In this document: piece by piece, positions 9,517 through 18,144 of the stretch
Numbering within the stretch: position 1 is the first letter of the stretch
How the letters are laid out: every line of letters begins with the position of its first letter
Source: Psychrobacter sp. JB385
GTDB taxonomy: Bacteria > Pseudomonadota > Gammaproteobacteria > Pseudomonadales > Moraxellaceae
DNA: 64,000 bases
Assembly: GCF_900163785.1 (NCBI RefSeq)
Contig: NZ_FUKN01000001.1
Location: 62,001 to 126,000 of the forward strand
Reading direction: 5' to 3'
Notes under the pieces: model-generated
Seen by the model: the letters and a program-made list of their open reading frames with translations, nothing else
The model's database searches: none
Told to the model about the DNA's origin: nothing
Program-made: the position numbers and the translations under genes

Positions 9517-11262
9517 ATGGAATGTGATGTTGATGGCTGTGATAACCAGGCATTTAAAGGTAATAATGAATGCGCTTTGCATTGTACAAAGAATAACTAC
9601 CAAGTAGATCGAAATAGTGGATTATTAAGTAATTTTAATAGGCTTCTAAAGGGGTTTGTAAGTAAAGAAATTATTGATGGAGCTAGCGCTACAGAAGTTC
9701 CTCATATAATGCTGTTTCTAAAATTTATTGATGGAAAATTGTCTCACGAGGAAATGCAAGAAGAAAGTTTTAGTTTATATAAAAATCAAAAAGATGAAGA
9801 GATGACTGATATTGATGAGATTATTTCTAATCAAATATTTAATTTTTCTGGATTCCATTTTCCTACAAGAGATTCTCGGGATTCTTACGACTATTTGAAA
9901 TGGCTCAAGCATGTTGGTGGCATCCACTTTATAAACTGTTTTTTCTATCTAAGAACTTTAGATTTGGAAAATACGAGGATTTTCTTTGATAGTTGTACAT
10001 TTGAGGAAGAATTTTCTTTCTCTCCAATGTCTTTAGTTGAAAATTTTTATAACAGTATATTTTCTCACTGTAATTTCCTTAAAAATTTTGAAATAGCTCC
10101 TATTACTGATCGGCTAGAAAATAACATATATAATTATAGTGTTTTATACAATTGTAACTATTTGGGCAATGTGACTCTTAGAAATAGCGTTTTTAACGAA
10201 GAAGTTTTTTATCGAGAAAAAGATAGTGATGATAATTATTCTATAGAGATTAGTAATTTAGAGGTTATAGATTGTATATTTGAAAATAGGTTTAAGATTA
10301 ATTACTCTAAAATGACTAACTTAAAAATATCTAATTCACATTTTAAATCTAAATTTGAGATTAAAAATAGTGAGGTTGATTCTTTTGAATTTGAAAACTC
10401 TAACGTGGATGGTATTTTTGATGCATATAAAAGCTTCTTTGTAAAAGCTAAATTCTATAAAAGTATCTTTAAAGATTTCGCTGCATTTGAATATGTCATA
10501 TTTGGTGATGAGAAAAAAGAAAATATAACAGATTTTATTTACACGACTTTTAAAGATTTTTCAAATTTTAGGAATACAAAATTTAAATCAGGTCTAAATT
10601 TTTCTAGTGCCAATATAAAGCAAGAACCTAATTTTTTGAATACTGATATTAACCTAGTAGGAACAGATAGAGAGACTTTGAGAATAATAAAAAATTCATT
10701 TGAAAAAGTAAACAATAAGATAGAGTCAAACAGATTTTTTATATATGAGATGATGAGATATAAAAGAGAGGTAAATAATGATTCTAAGGAAAGTATATAT
10801 TTTTTAAAATTATTTATCGCCGCAGTTTTTTCTTGCAATGAATATGTATTAAATATAATAGGTGCGAGTCAAGTTTTCAAAAATGTAATGAGTGCTTTTT
10901 CCAAAAAAATTGTACTTAGTGCAAACTATTATATCTCTAGATTTGGTGAGAGCTATATCCAACCTTTGATGATATTTTTATTTTCAATAGGTCTTTATAC
11001 CTATATCTTGGAAGTGCATAAAGATATTTTTAGCGAGGAACCTGTAGCACAGTATGTTGTATTACTTAGAAACTTCGTAACACAAGACTGGTTTATATCT
11101 CTATCAAAATTTTTAAACACCTGTGCCGCTAATGTACCTCTATTTAGTAAAGCACTTGAAAAGAAAAGTGGTATAGAATTTATCAGTATAATGTTTTTTA
11201 TATGGTTTGGCATACTCACATGGCAAATCATCATTGCCGTTAAACGAAACACGCAACATTAA
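9517..11262 (+). CDS. Cys/His-finger, pentapeptide-like beta-helix membrane protein
   Basis: The 581-residue product is unlike its neighbours in base use: strongly AT-rich, with A/T in most third positions. Residues 3-23 form a compact Cys/His motif (C3, C8, C19, H22, C23) that could bind zinc. Residues about 125-385 contain imperfect repeats of the type xF.xSxF, xNxxF or xIxNSxF, resembling degenerate pentapeptide repeats that fold as a right-handed beta-helix. After a charged linker, the last ~170 residues contain about three hydrophobic segments (about 425-447, 486-505, 560-576) and end in a basic KRNTQH tail. ATG 9517 follows AAAGGTAAATAT. The stop is 19 bases before the TerD-vWA gene. 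Inference: horizontally acquired, possibly a membrane-acting effector. I do not know its function. Confidence 0.7.
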   Translation: MECDVDGCDNQAFKGNNECALHCTKNNYQVDRNSGLLSNFNRLLKGFVSKEIIDGASATEVPHIMLFLKFIDGKLSHEEMQEESFSLYKNQKDEEMTDIDEIISNQIFNFSGFHFPTRDSRDSYDYLKWLKHVGGIHFINCFFYLRTLDLENTRIFFDSCTFEEEFSFSPMSLVENFYNSIFSHCNFLKNFEIAPITDRLENNIYNYSVLYNCNYLGNVTLRNSVFNEEVFYREKDSDDNYSIEISNLEVIDCIFENRFKINYSKMTNLKISNSHFKSKFEIKNSEVDSFEFENSNVDGIFDAYKSFFVKAKFYKSIFKDFAAFEYVIFGDEKKENITDFIYTTFKDFSNFRNTKFKSGLNFSSANIKQEPNFLNTDINLVGTDRETLRIIKNSFEKVNNKIESNRFFIYEMMRYKREVNNDSKESIYFLKLFIAAVFSCNEYVLNIIGASQVFKNVMSAFSKKIVLSANYYISRFGESYIQPLMIFLFSIGLYTYILEVHKDIFSEEPVAQYVVLLRNFVTQDWFISLSKFLNTCAANVPLFSKALEKKSGIEFISIMFFIWFGILTWQIIIAVKRNTQH

Positions 11263-11281
11263 ATAAGATTGGGATAATTTC

Positions 11282-12574
11282 ATGAACCATCTCACCGTCG
11301 GACAACGCGCACCTTTAAGCAACCTTGCTATTGACGACAGCGCACCAATCACGCTTAAGTTTACTCGCCAAAGCCCAATAGAGATGGACATCAGCTGCTT
11401 TGCCTTAGATGCAGCGGGCAAACTGATCAACGATGATTACATGGTGTTTTATAATCAGCCAACCTCACCTTGCAGGCAAATCAAGCTCACCCATTACGAG
11501 TCGCAGCCAACGGCCAGTAAAGGCATCCAAGCCGAGTTTGAAGTTAATTTATCCAAACTGGCGACTAATATAGACAGCTTGTTTTTTGTGTTGTCAGCCG
11601 GCACGCCGCTTAATCAAATCCAATCGTTAGAGATTGGCATTTGGCAGCAATCGCAAAAAGCACAGGCAGAATATCAAGCAGCAGACTTTGCCCAGCAGCA
11701 AGCCAGTATGTTGATGCAGCTGTATCGTAAGGGTGGCGTTTGGCGAGTATCTAATGTCGCGCAAGGCTTTAATGGTGGACTTGCCGCCATCGTGCAGCAT
11801 TTTGGTGGCGATGTAGAAGAGGGTAGCTCGACAGCAGCAGACGTAACGGCAACGCCAGTTCAAGCAAAACCATCGCTAGAAAAGGTCATGCTAGACAAAG
11901 CCCCAAAACTGGTAAATCTGGCCAAAAAAGCCACGATATCGCTTGAAAAACGCCAATTGCAGCAATTAACCGCAAAAGTGGCGCTTGTGCTCGATGCCTC
12001 AGGTTCAATGAATAGACAGTACAAAAAAGGTCGCGTGCAGGAGGTGGTCAATCGCATATTGCCATTGGCAGTGAACTTCGATGACGACCAAGCGCTAGAC
12101 TGCTGGGCATTTGCCCGAGATCCGCAATATCTGGGTGAAATTGGGCTGAGCAACTATGACGGTTTCATTGACAACGCTCATGGCGGCTGGCGCAAATGGG
12201 CACTTGGTCCACGCGTTAATAACGAAGCAGAGGTCATGAAAGCAGTCACTGAGTTTTATCAAAAGGACGGCTTGGATGTACCTGTCTATATTTTGTTTAT
12301 CAGTGATGGCGGGGTGAGTGACAATCGCGGTATCACCAGAGTCATGACGGAAGCCGCGAAACTACCGATATTTTGGCAGTTCGTGGGCTTGGGTGGTCGT
12401 GGTTATGGCATCCTAAAAAAACTAGACGACATGACAGGGCGCGTGATTGATAATTGCGACTTTTTTGAATTAGATGATTTAGATGACATTAGCGAAGAAG
12501 CCTTGTATGAAAACATGCTAGAAGAGTTCCCAAGTTGGCTCAAAGAAGCCAAGCAACTCGGTATTGTGCAGTAA
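11282..12574 (+). CDS. TerD-domain and von Willebrand factor A protein (TerF-like)
   Basis: The 430-residue cytoplasmic protein has two parts. Residues 1-155 resemble a TerD-type calcium-binding domain: it opens with LTVGQRAPLSNL, then LDAAGKLINDDYMVFYNQP and a LEIGIW strand. Residues 230-430 are a vWA domain with the metal-binding DASGSM motif at 238-243, then ILFISDGGVSDN and WQFVGLGG. This architecture is that of TerF in tellurite-resistance/stress gene sets, but no other ter gene (terB, terC, terZ) is in the window. It may be co-transcribed with the AT-rich gene 19 bases upstream, though base composition differs sharply. A diverged copy of its first ~20 codons lies at 13394-13471. Strong terminator at 12593-12640. 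Confidence 0.85.
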   Translation: MNHLTVGQRAPLSNLAIDDSAPITLKFTRQSPIEMDISCFALDAAGKLINDDYMVFYNQPTSPCRQIKLTHYESQPTASKGIQAEFEVNLSKLATNIDSLFFVLSAGTPLNQIQSLEIGIWQQSQKAQAEYQAADFAQQQASMLMQLYRKGGVWRVSNVAQGFNGGLAAIVQHFGGDVEEGSSTAADVTATPVQAKPSLEKVMLDKAPKLVNLAKKATISLEKRQLQQLTAKVALVLDASGSMNRQYKKGRVQEVVNRILPLAVNFDDDQALDCWAFARDPQYLGEIGLSNYDGFIDNAHGGWRKWALGPRVNNEAEVMKAVTEFYQKDGLDVPVYILFISDGGVSDNRGITRVMTEAAKLPIFWQFVGLGGRGYGILKKLDDMTGRVIDNCDFFELDDLDDISEEALYENMLEEFPSWLKEAKQLGIVQ

Positions 12575-12592
12575 TCACCTTGTCAGTCTATT

Positions 12593-12640
12593 AACCATAA
12601 AAAACCGCCATAGTGTTTGATGTGGCGGTTTTTTATGGTT
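12593..12640. terminator. bidirectional terminator
   Basis: A perfect 18-base stem (AACCATAAAAAACCGCCA with its complement) encloses 12 bases. It has A- and T-runs on both sides, so it serves the converging TerD-vWA and thioredoxin-fold genes. Confidence 0.85.
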
Positions 12641-12645
12641 CTGTA

Positions 12646-13395
12646 TTACTGGTTATCAGCTTTAACAGAAGCATCCGCTTTGAGCTTTTTCAGCTGGGTA
12701 AGCAGTATACGCCTATCATAACCACGAAACTCTTCACCGCCACTTTCGCGTACTTCAAAGCCTTTGATAGCACTGGTGGATACCATGTTGCTTGCGTATT
12801 TACCATTACTATCTAGCGCTACGATAAAGGGATAGTAATAAATATTGTCGGGGTCAAAGCCAGTAAGTTCTACCGCCTCATCACCATTGGCATACACGTT
12901 TTCGATATGCGCTACTACAAAGTTTTTGGCAACATATTCATTCAATGCCTGAGCATCTTCTATATCTGTTGGTGAGATTCGCTCACGCATATCCCACGCT
13001 TGAATGTTACCGTAATCATCTCGCCATTCGTAATCAAAAGTTCTAAAGTTACCCTTAAAGTAATTATCTAAAACATGACACCAGATACACCACTCACCGC
13101 CATAGACAATCAGTACTTTTTTGTTCTCTGTACGCGCATCACTGATAGCATCCTTTAAAATGCTGACTTGGTCAGCGCATTCGTCATAGAGCTTTGCCGC
13201 GCCATCATTGCAGTCTTTCGGCAGCGAGGCAGGGAAGTGAGTAATAGGAAGTGTATGCGGCGTAGCTGGCTGATTTTTAGTAGTAGTAACCAAATCTATA
13301 GCATTGTTTTTGATTGGTTTATCAGGACTCATGCAACTCACTATCAATGGAGTCAGCGTACTTAGCGTTAGCAAAGTTATAAATCTGGATTTCAT
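12646..13395 (-). CDS. thioredoxin-fold lipoprotein
   Basis: The 249-residue precursor has a lipoprotein signal ending LIVSC with Cys21, so it should be anchored in the periplasm. The core is thioredoxin-like: KKVLIVYGGEWCIWCHVLD holds a CxxC redox pair at residues 103-106 (CIWC), followed later by a YYYPFIVALDSNG segment with the cis-Pro type loop. The CxxC and the variable insert resemble the DUF255/thioredoxin-7 group rather than DsbA or TlpA. It probably reduces or isomerises disulfides in an envelope protein. Its start codon and ribosome-binding region overlap, in antisense, the stray 5' fragment of the TerD-vWA gene. Confidence 0.8.
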   Translation of the reverse strand: MKSRFITLLTLSTLTPLIVSCMSPDKPIKNNAIDLVTTTKNQPATPHTLPITHFPASLPKDCNDGAAKLYDECADQVSILKDAISDARTENKKVLIVYGGEWCIWCHVLDNYFKGNFRTFDYEWRDDYGNIQAWDMRERISPTDIEDAQALNEYVAKNFVVAHIENVYANGDEAVELTGFDPDNIYYYPFIVALDSNGKYASNMVSTSAIKGFEVRESGGEEFRGYDRRILLTQLKKLKADASVKADNQ

Positions 13396-13471
13396 GAATC
13401 ATCTCACTGTCGGAAAATTCGCGCCTTTAAGCAATCTTGCTATTGACTATAAAAGCGCCCATAACGGATAA
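13394..13471 (+). pseudogene. 5' fragment of the TerD-vWA gene
   Basis: The frame reads MNHLTVGKFAPLSNLAID and then diverges and stops after 25 codons. It matches MNHLTVGQRAPLSNLAID at the start of the protein at 11282-12574, and nucleotide similarity extends a few bases upstream of the ATG. It is a broken-off copy lying 0.8 kb past the end of the intact gene in the same orientation. It overlaps the start of the thioredoxin-fold lipoprotein gene on the other strand. Confidence 0.9.
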
Positions 13472-13486
13472 CAACCTAAACTTAGG

Positions 13487-14617
13487 TCAATTTTTTTTGC
13501 GTCTTTTGTGTTGCAGCGGATATACCAACTGCGCCACAAAGCCCTTTGGTACTTTTGTATTTGCTGTCGTGCCATATTTTTTAGGTAGATGCTCTGGCAG
13601 ATGAGCGGTTTTAAATATCACATCATAAATGGGCAAAAACGCAGCAAAGTTTTTGTCCCATGCCTCTTTTTCTGACGAATGATGCCAATGATGGAACTCT
13701 GGCGTTGCGAGCACCCAGCGAAAATACGGAAAACGAAAACGTACATTGGCATGAATAAAAATGGCGTGAAAAGAGATAAACACCAAGTAAGCATAAGTTG
13801 CCGCTGGAGAGAAGTCCATAAACAATAATGGAATATAACCGACAAAACGATTCACAATCAGCTCAAATACATGCACCCGACTTGCCGCCAGCCAGTCCAT
13901 GTGATGCGAAGAATGATGTACAGCATGTATGTGCCACAGAGACGGGACTTTGTGCATACTGCGATGAATCCAGTAACTAAAAAAATCCACCAAGATCAAA
14001 ATCTCTATAAATTGCAGCACTAAAGGCTGACCACTGACCATCTGAGGCCATGAGGGATTGAGCCATTGGTTAAATAAAATCTGCGCAGGGATGATAGTAA
14101 AAAAACTCAGTAACTGAATACCCAAATGGCTAAACATGAAGTATTTAATATCGGTTACCCAGCCAGATCGTAACAGTTTTTGTTCTTTATATTTGGCATA
14201 AAACCGCTCCATAGGAATAAACACCAGCGCGGAAATTAACAGCGTTAAAATAAAATAGTCCAAGCCTGCATATATACTACGGTCATAGTAATTGGGCTCG
14301 ATCTGCCCTGATGCGAGTAGCGCTGCAAAGGCATTGAGTAATATCCCCGCCATTCCCCAGCGCTTAGACGGATTGCGTAGTAGGCTAATAAAACCCGACA
14401 TAAAGCCAATGATCATACTTGCAAACAACATACCTCGTAAAATATGTGCATTATATAGTGGTCTAAAATCTGGCGTGGTGAGCAGGTTAGGGAATAAAAA
14501 ACATAAAGCAGCAAGCGTGGTAAGTATGCCCAAAGATACCGCAATAAAGGCGGACACTTGCCCTGATCCTTTTTTTATTTCACGGTCTTCTAAGTGTTTT
14601 CGGAGTAATGTGCTCAT
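13487..14617 (-). CDS. fatty acid hydroxylase/sterol desaturase superfamily membrane protein
   Basis: The 376-residue integral membrane protein carries the histidine clusters of the non-haem di-iron fatty acid hydroxylase superfamily: HRSMH, HAVHHSSHH and, near the C-terminus, FHHWHH. These ligate two irons at the cytosolic face and hydroxylate or desaturate a lipid. Several hydrophobic segments precede the first cluster, two or more of them (about residues 25-110) as an N-terminal addition to the core. Bacteria rarely make sterols, so the substrate is more likely a fatty acid, carotenoid or other lipid. It appears monocistronic. Confidence 0.85.
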   Translation of the reverse strand: MSTLLRKHLEDREIKKGSGQVSAFIAVSLGILTTLAALCFLFPNLLTTPDFRPLYNAHILRGMLFASMIIGFMSGFISLLRNPSKRWGMAGILLNAFAALLASGQIEPNYYDRSIYAGLDYFILTLLISALVFIPMERFYAKYKEQKLLRSGWVTDIKYFMFSHLGIQLLSFFTIIPAQILFNQWLNPSWPQMVSGQPLVLQFIEILILVDFFSYWIHRSMHKVPSLWHIHAVHHSSHHMDWLAASRVHVFELIVNRFVGYIPLLFMDFSPAATYAYLVFISFHAIFIHANVRFRFPYFRWVLATPEFHHWHHSSEKEAWDKNFAAFLPIYDVIFKTAHLPEHLPKKYGTTANTKVPKGFVAQLVYPLQHKRRKKN

Positions 14618-15074
14618 AGTTTTAATGTATTAATGCCATTTGGCTCTAATTTAGCATTGTTCGGTACAGATCACTATATTAATTACTCAACATTATTGGA
14701 TAAATACTGTAGATTGTGATGGTACCTGTAAAGTAGCTATCGTTAGCTTACAACTCACCCTTAGTACATAAGATTTATCTCTCATCTTACCTAAAAGCAG
14801 ACTGCTAACCATAAGTGACAGACAGGTTCTGCTACAGTGAACGTCACTTTAATTAGCCCAAAAAACGTCCACTTAAAGGAAAGGGTGTTTGACCATCGCT
14901 ATACGGTTACCCTGCGATCATTATGTGACTGATGGCTAAAGCAAGTGAAGTAGGTAGGGTCACTTTTAGACTGATCGTTGAACCACGACGATGCCAAAAC
15001 TATGCTAATGAAAGTCCTGCTGCTGCTAATCGTAATTTTATTCTTCTTAAAAAAATACTGCTGGATAGCAATTT
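14618..15074. other. 457-base intergenic region between divergent genes
   Basis: Contains the promoters of the hydroxylase-family gene (minus) and the SH3 lipoprotein gene (plus). I find no convincing RNA gene, hairpin or coding remnant. Confidence 0.4.
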
Positions 15075-16910
15075 ATGACTGATTTGACAACCCACTCTAT
15101 ATGCAATCGTGCAACCGTTTTGGCTTCTTTACCATTGAGTATTTTACTGGCGTTACCTATCAGTGGCTGCTCTTTGGAATCATCTGTTGATAATAACAGG
15201 GACTCGGTAGACACAGACGCGGTAGATAGAACCGGATCATCGAGCATGCATTCAGATACCAATAATATGAGTAGTCACAAGCCCAACTATGCTTTAAAGC
15301 AAATTCAAGCGCTTCCCTTTACTAAAAATACATCACAAAACGGTCAACAAAGGCCGTTATCAACGTTTCCAGTTGAGACAAATAATAAACAGCTCCAAGA
15401 GCTGCTATCGCGTAATTATATGAAGCGCGCAGGATTCTATCAGCTCCCTGATAAAGATGATATGCAAGTCTTTGTCATATTCCATGCTTATGAGAGCGAG
15501 TCTCTTGAGCTTGAAGATACATCTGGCTTAACCATTGACCAACTTGAAGACCAAGACAGCTATCTTGTGACTATTAAAAAAGCGCATACTCCAAATACCA
15601 ATGACACTGTTGATATATTTGAACTGGCTCAAAATAACTTTTTAATAGCAAAAGACTATCAACAGATCATTAACTACTATTATGAGTTTAACCGCCAACC
15701 CATTCATTATCAGTTAACTGATGATGGCTCAGTGCGAGCAGACCGAAGTATCACCAATGTCACTACACTGCCTTTTAGTAGTTATAACGTTGATGATGCC
15801 ATTCAACTCGATACTAATCTGGTCACTGATAAATTTTTGATAGGTGATCAAATACTTACTAAACAAGTTACTAATAAGCTCAAGCCTGTTCTGGGTGGTT
15901 CCTCTGACCAAGGTTTCTTTAGACTACCCAGCATTGGTAAAATTGAAGTGTTTTTAGCCTACGGGTTATTCGAGGATAGTAGCGCGGACTATATTACTGA
16001 TGATAATCCTGAAGGCATGTTTGTAGACCCTGAATATTACCTCATTACTATTAAAAACGACAATATCGCCATTACCCATTTAGGTAGCAAATTCACTACT
16101 GAAAAGGATTACCAAGAAATATCAGCAGTTGACAAGTATTTCCAAATCACAGTCACAGGAAAGATTATTCCTGTTGATAGACGTCCTAAACTGACACTAG
16201 CAAAGGCTAAGATCACGCAAGCAAACTATAAACAGTTTTTTCCCAGTCCTTTATTTGCCAGTTTTCATTTCGATATTAATAATGATGGCAAGCGTGACCT
16301 AATAGTGGCTAAAGATAAGTCTAATGGCGATAGCCAAGATGATGAGTTACACGTTTATTTATCAAAAGGTAAATATTATGAGTTAGATTTGTCTTCTATT
16401 ACATTTGCTGATGCCCCTGCTACTCTTTTTTCTACCGTCACCCCTAGACATAACCATAAGGGCTTCATTGTAAGTACATACCAGGCAAATAGTGAAAAAG
16501 ACTACATCAAAGAGTACTTGTTTGAACAGGTTGGTGCTGAATGGTGGGTGACCTATGGCGTTTTAAAAAGCACAGTAGATACGGGCGCGGCATATTATTG
16601 TCAAAGCAGAACGCAATATAATGCCACGACGGATTTTGCTCGATTTGATTTAGATAAAGAGATCGACGATGACTACAAATTGAAAAATTGCCCCATACCG
16701 CCTACCAGATATAAAGTAATCAGTGAAAAAGCAGAAATTCTAAATGAGGATTTTATGCCTAATAAACTCCCAAGCTATTTTATAAAAGGCGATATCATAC
16801 AACAACCCGACATTTTTTACGGACAAAATCAGGATTGGGTTAGAGTAAGCTATAAAGATGATTCAAAGTCAGGGTGGGTGCGTAAGCGTGATTTGATAGG
16901 TATGAAATAA
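15075..16910 (+). CDS. large lipoprotein with C-terminal SH3-like domain
   Basis: The 611-residue precursor has a signal sequence ending LPISGC (Cys32), giving a lipoprotein with a Ser/Asp/Asn-rich linker. Residues about 75-380 contain two related halves: each has FPVETNNKQLQELLSR/ DQILTKQVTNKLKPVL-type openings, then a xGFYQLPDK / QGFFRLPSI segment and a strand with VFVIFHAY / VFLAYGLF. That suggests an internal duplication. Residues about 395-440 include DINNDGKRDLIVAKD, an FG-GAP/EF-like DxNxDG motif. The final ~70 residues (YKVISEKAEIL ... WVRVSYKDD ... GWVRKRDLIG) look like a bacterial SH3 domain, commonly peptidoglycan- or protein-binding. Function otherwise unknown. Followed by a terminator at 17036. 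Confidence 0.8.
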   Translation: MTDLTTHSICNRATVLASLPLSILLALPISGCSLESSVDNNRDSVDTDAVDRTGSSSMHSDTNNMSSHKPNYALKQIQALPFTKNTSQNGQQRPLSTFPVETNNKQLQELLSRNYMKRAGFYQLPDKDDMQVFVIFHAYESESLELEDTSGLTIDQLEDQDSYLVTIKKAHTPNTNDTVDIFELAQNNFLIAKDYQQIINYYYEFNRQPIHYQLTDDGSVRADRSITNVTTLPFSSYNVDDAIQLDTNLVTDKFLIGDQILTKQVTNKLKPVLGGSSDQGFFRLPSIGKIEVFLAYGLFEDSSADYITDDNPEGMFVDPEYYLITIKNDNIAITHLGSKFTTEKDYQEISAVDKYFQITVTGKIIPVDRRPKLTLAKAKITQANYKQFFPSPLFASFHFDINNDGKRDLIVAKDKSNGDSQDDELHVYLSKGKYYELDLSSITFADAPATLFSTVTPRHNHKGFIVSTYQANSEKDYIKEYLFEQVGAEWWVTYGVLKSTVDTGAAYYCQSRTQYNATTDFARFDLDKEIDDDYKLKNCPIPPTRYKVISEKAEILNEDFMPNKLPSYFIKGDIIQQPDIFYGQNQDWVRVSYKDDSKSGWVRKRDLIGMK

Positions 16911-17035
16911 GGTCTTTGATTGTTTAAATACTAAGACTGCTGATAACTAGGGCGTGTTGAGCATTCACAAATAGGCACTGCTGATTGCTGCTAGTTTATC
17001 AAAGCAGAAATCAAGTTTTTAGCTTGTCTAGGGCT

Positions 17036-17071
17036 AAAAACCGCCATAGCAAACACGATGGCGGTTTTTTT
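17036..17071. terminator. bidirectional terminator
   Basis: Stem AAAAACCGCCAT with ATGGCGGTTTTTTT and a 10-base loop. It separates the convergent SH3 lipoprotein and Thi5/ThiY-like genes. Confidence 0.85.
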
Positions 17072-17102
17072 ATGATTCAAAATATCTTAATTTCTAAAAT
17101 AT

Positions 17103-17999
17103 CTACAGCGCCCACAGCGACTGATATTGCTCATCGGTCAACGTCACGATGTCGATTTCGGCTAGCATCTCGCGCAGTTCTTCCCACTTACTTGCATTAG
17201 GCTTGATAGGTGTGATCAATCTACCCAGCGTATTATCAATGATGGCATCCATCAGCGTATCCGCCTCAGTTTTACTATAGTTGTAATACATATGGTGGGT
17301 AGTCTCTGGATCATTTTTACACAGCTCCGTCATTTGATTGGTCACTTGGATGAAAGTATCTATCGCATCTTTTTTTGCGCTATAAATTTCCTCAGTCGTG
17401 AGGATTTCTAACGCCGAAAAGTTCGGATAGGGTGACAGATGCTGATCGATAAACGTAAAGTCCAACCCTTCATGCGTCGCCTCAACGCCCTCAAAGTTAT
17501 AAAAGCATAACCATGCACCATCGAGGCTTGGGTCTTCTTGCAGATTTTTTATATGATAAAAGTCTTTTTGCACAAAGGTCACATTATCACGGCTGATGCT
17601 AAAGCCGTTTTTCTTGGCATAGCGCGCCAATATCTCAAAGCCAATACGATTGGTTTTTTCTTCAGCGGCAGGGGTGCAAATGCGAATCGGCTGATTGCTT
17701 TTTAGCATATCCATACTGGACTGCTGCATCAATATGCCGCCATCGGTTTCAAAAAAGCAGCCCAGCGCGCGCAAGTTAGGCGCGTAATGCTCAAACAAAT
17801 GAATCGGCTCATTGACATGCAGATCGATGCTTTGATTTTGCAATTCAGCAAAGCCATCATAATGATCGTCAGGCTCGATAATGGTGATATCAAGCCCTGC
17901 CTGCTCATACGCGCCCGTCGTCACACCCGCGATAAAGGGGAGGTGATCAGGGTTCAAAAACCATTCGAGAGTGAGGGTAAGCTTGGTGGTCGACTGCAT
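17103..17999 (-). CDS. Thi5/ThiY-like (NMT1 family) thiamine-pyrimidine protein
   Basis: The 298-residue protein belongs to the NMT1/THI5-like solute-binding fold: LEWFLNPDHLPFIAGVTTGAY, then AGLDITIIEP and a SIDLHVNEPIHLFEH loop. I choose the ATG at 17999 because AAGGAA precedes it; an upstream in-frame start would add 10 residues. No signal peptide or lipobox is visible, so it should be cytoplasmic, unlike ThiY, the periplasmic pyrimidine-precursor binding protein. His67 falls where yeast Thi5 has its catalytic His, but the Thi5 PLP lysine appears as Asn63 and the Cys-rich motif is absent. The TPP riboswitch upstream ties it to thiamine supply. No transporter genes adjoin it. Either a diverged pyrimidine synthase or a binding protein. 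Confidence 0.75.
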   Translation of the reverse strand: MQSTTKLTLTLEWFLNPDHLPFIAGVTTGAYEQAGLDITIIEPDDHYDGFAELQNQSIDLHVNEPIHLFEHYAPNLRALGCFFETDGGILMQQSSMDMLKSNQPIRICTPAAEEKTNRIGFEILARYAKKNGFSISRDNVTFVQKDFYHIKNLQEDPSLDGAWLCFYNFEGVEATHEGLDFTFIDQHLSPYPNFSALEILTTEEIYSAKKDAIDTFIQVTNQMTELCKNDPETTHHMYYNYSKTEADTLMDAIIDNTLGRLITPIKPNASKWEELREMLAEIDIVTLTDEQYQSLWAL

Positions 18000-18144
18000 G
18001 GTTGTTTCCTTTTTAATGATAGAAAACAATCAGACTGATGCTGTTTAAGTAAAACAAGCAAGGTAAAACAAGAAAGGCAAAGTCTCGAGATTAGATATGC
18101 TATTACGAGCACACATCACTAAGAGATGCATTAAAACGTGTCAT

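Noticed and set aside
11282..12574. A complete tellurite-resistance (ter) operon
   Set aside because: Only the TerF-like gene is present; no terB, terC, terD or terZ genes are in the window.
12613..12816. A plus-strand frame opposite the thioredoxin-fold lipoprotein
   Set aside because: It lies within the terminator and antisense to a well-supported gene.
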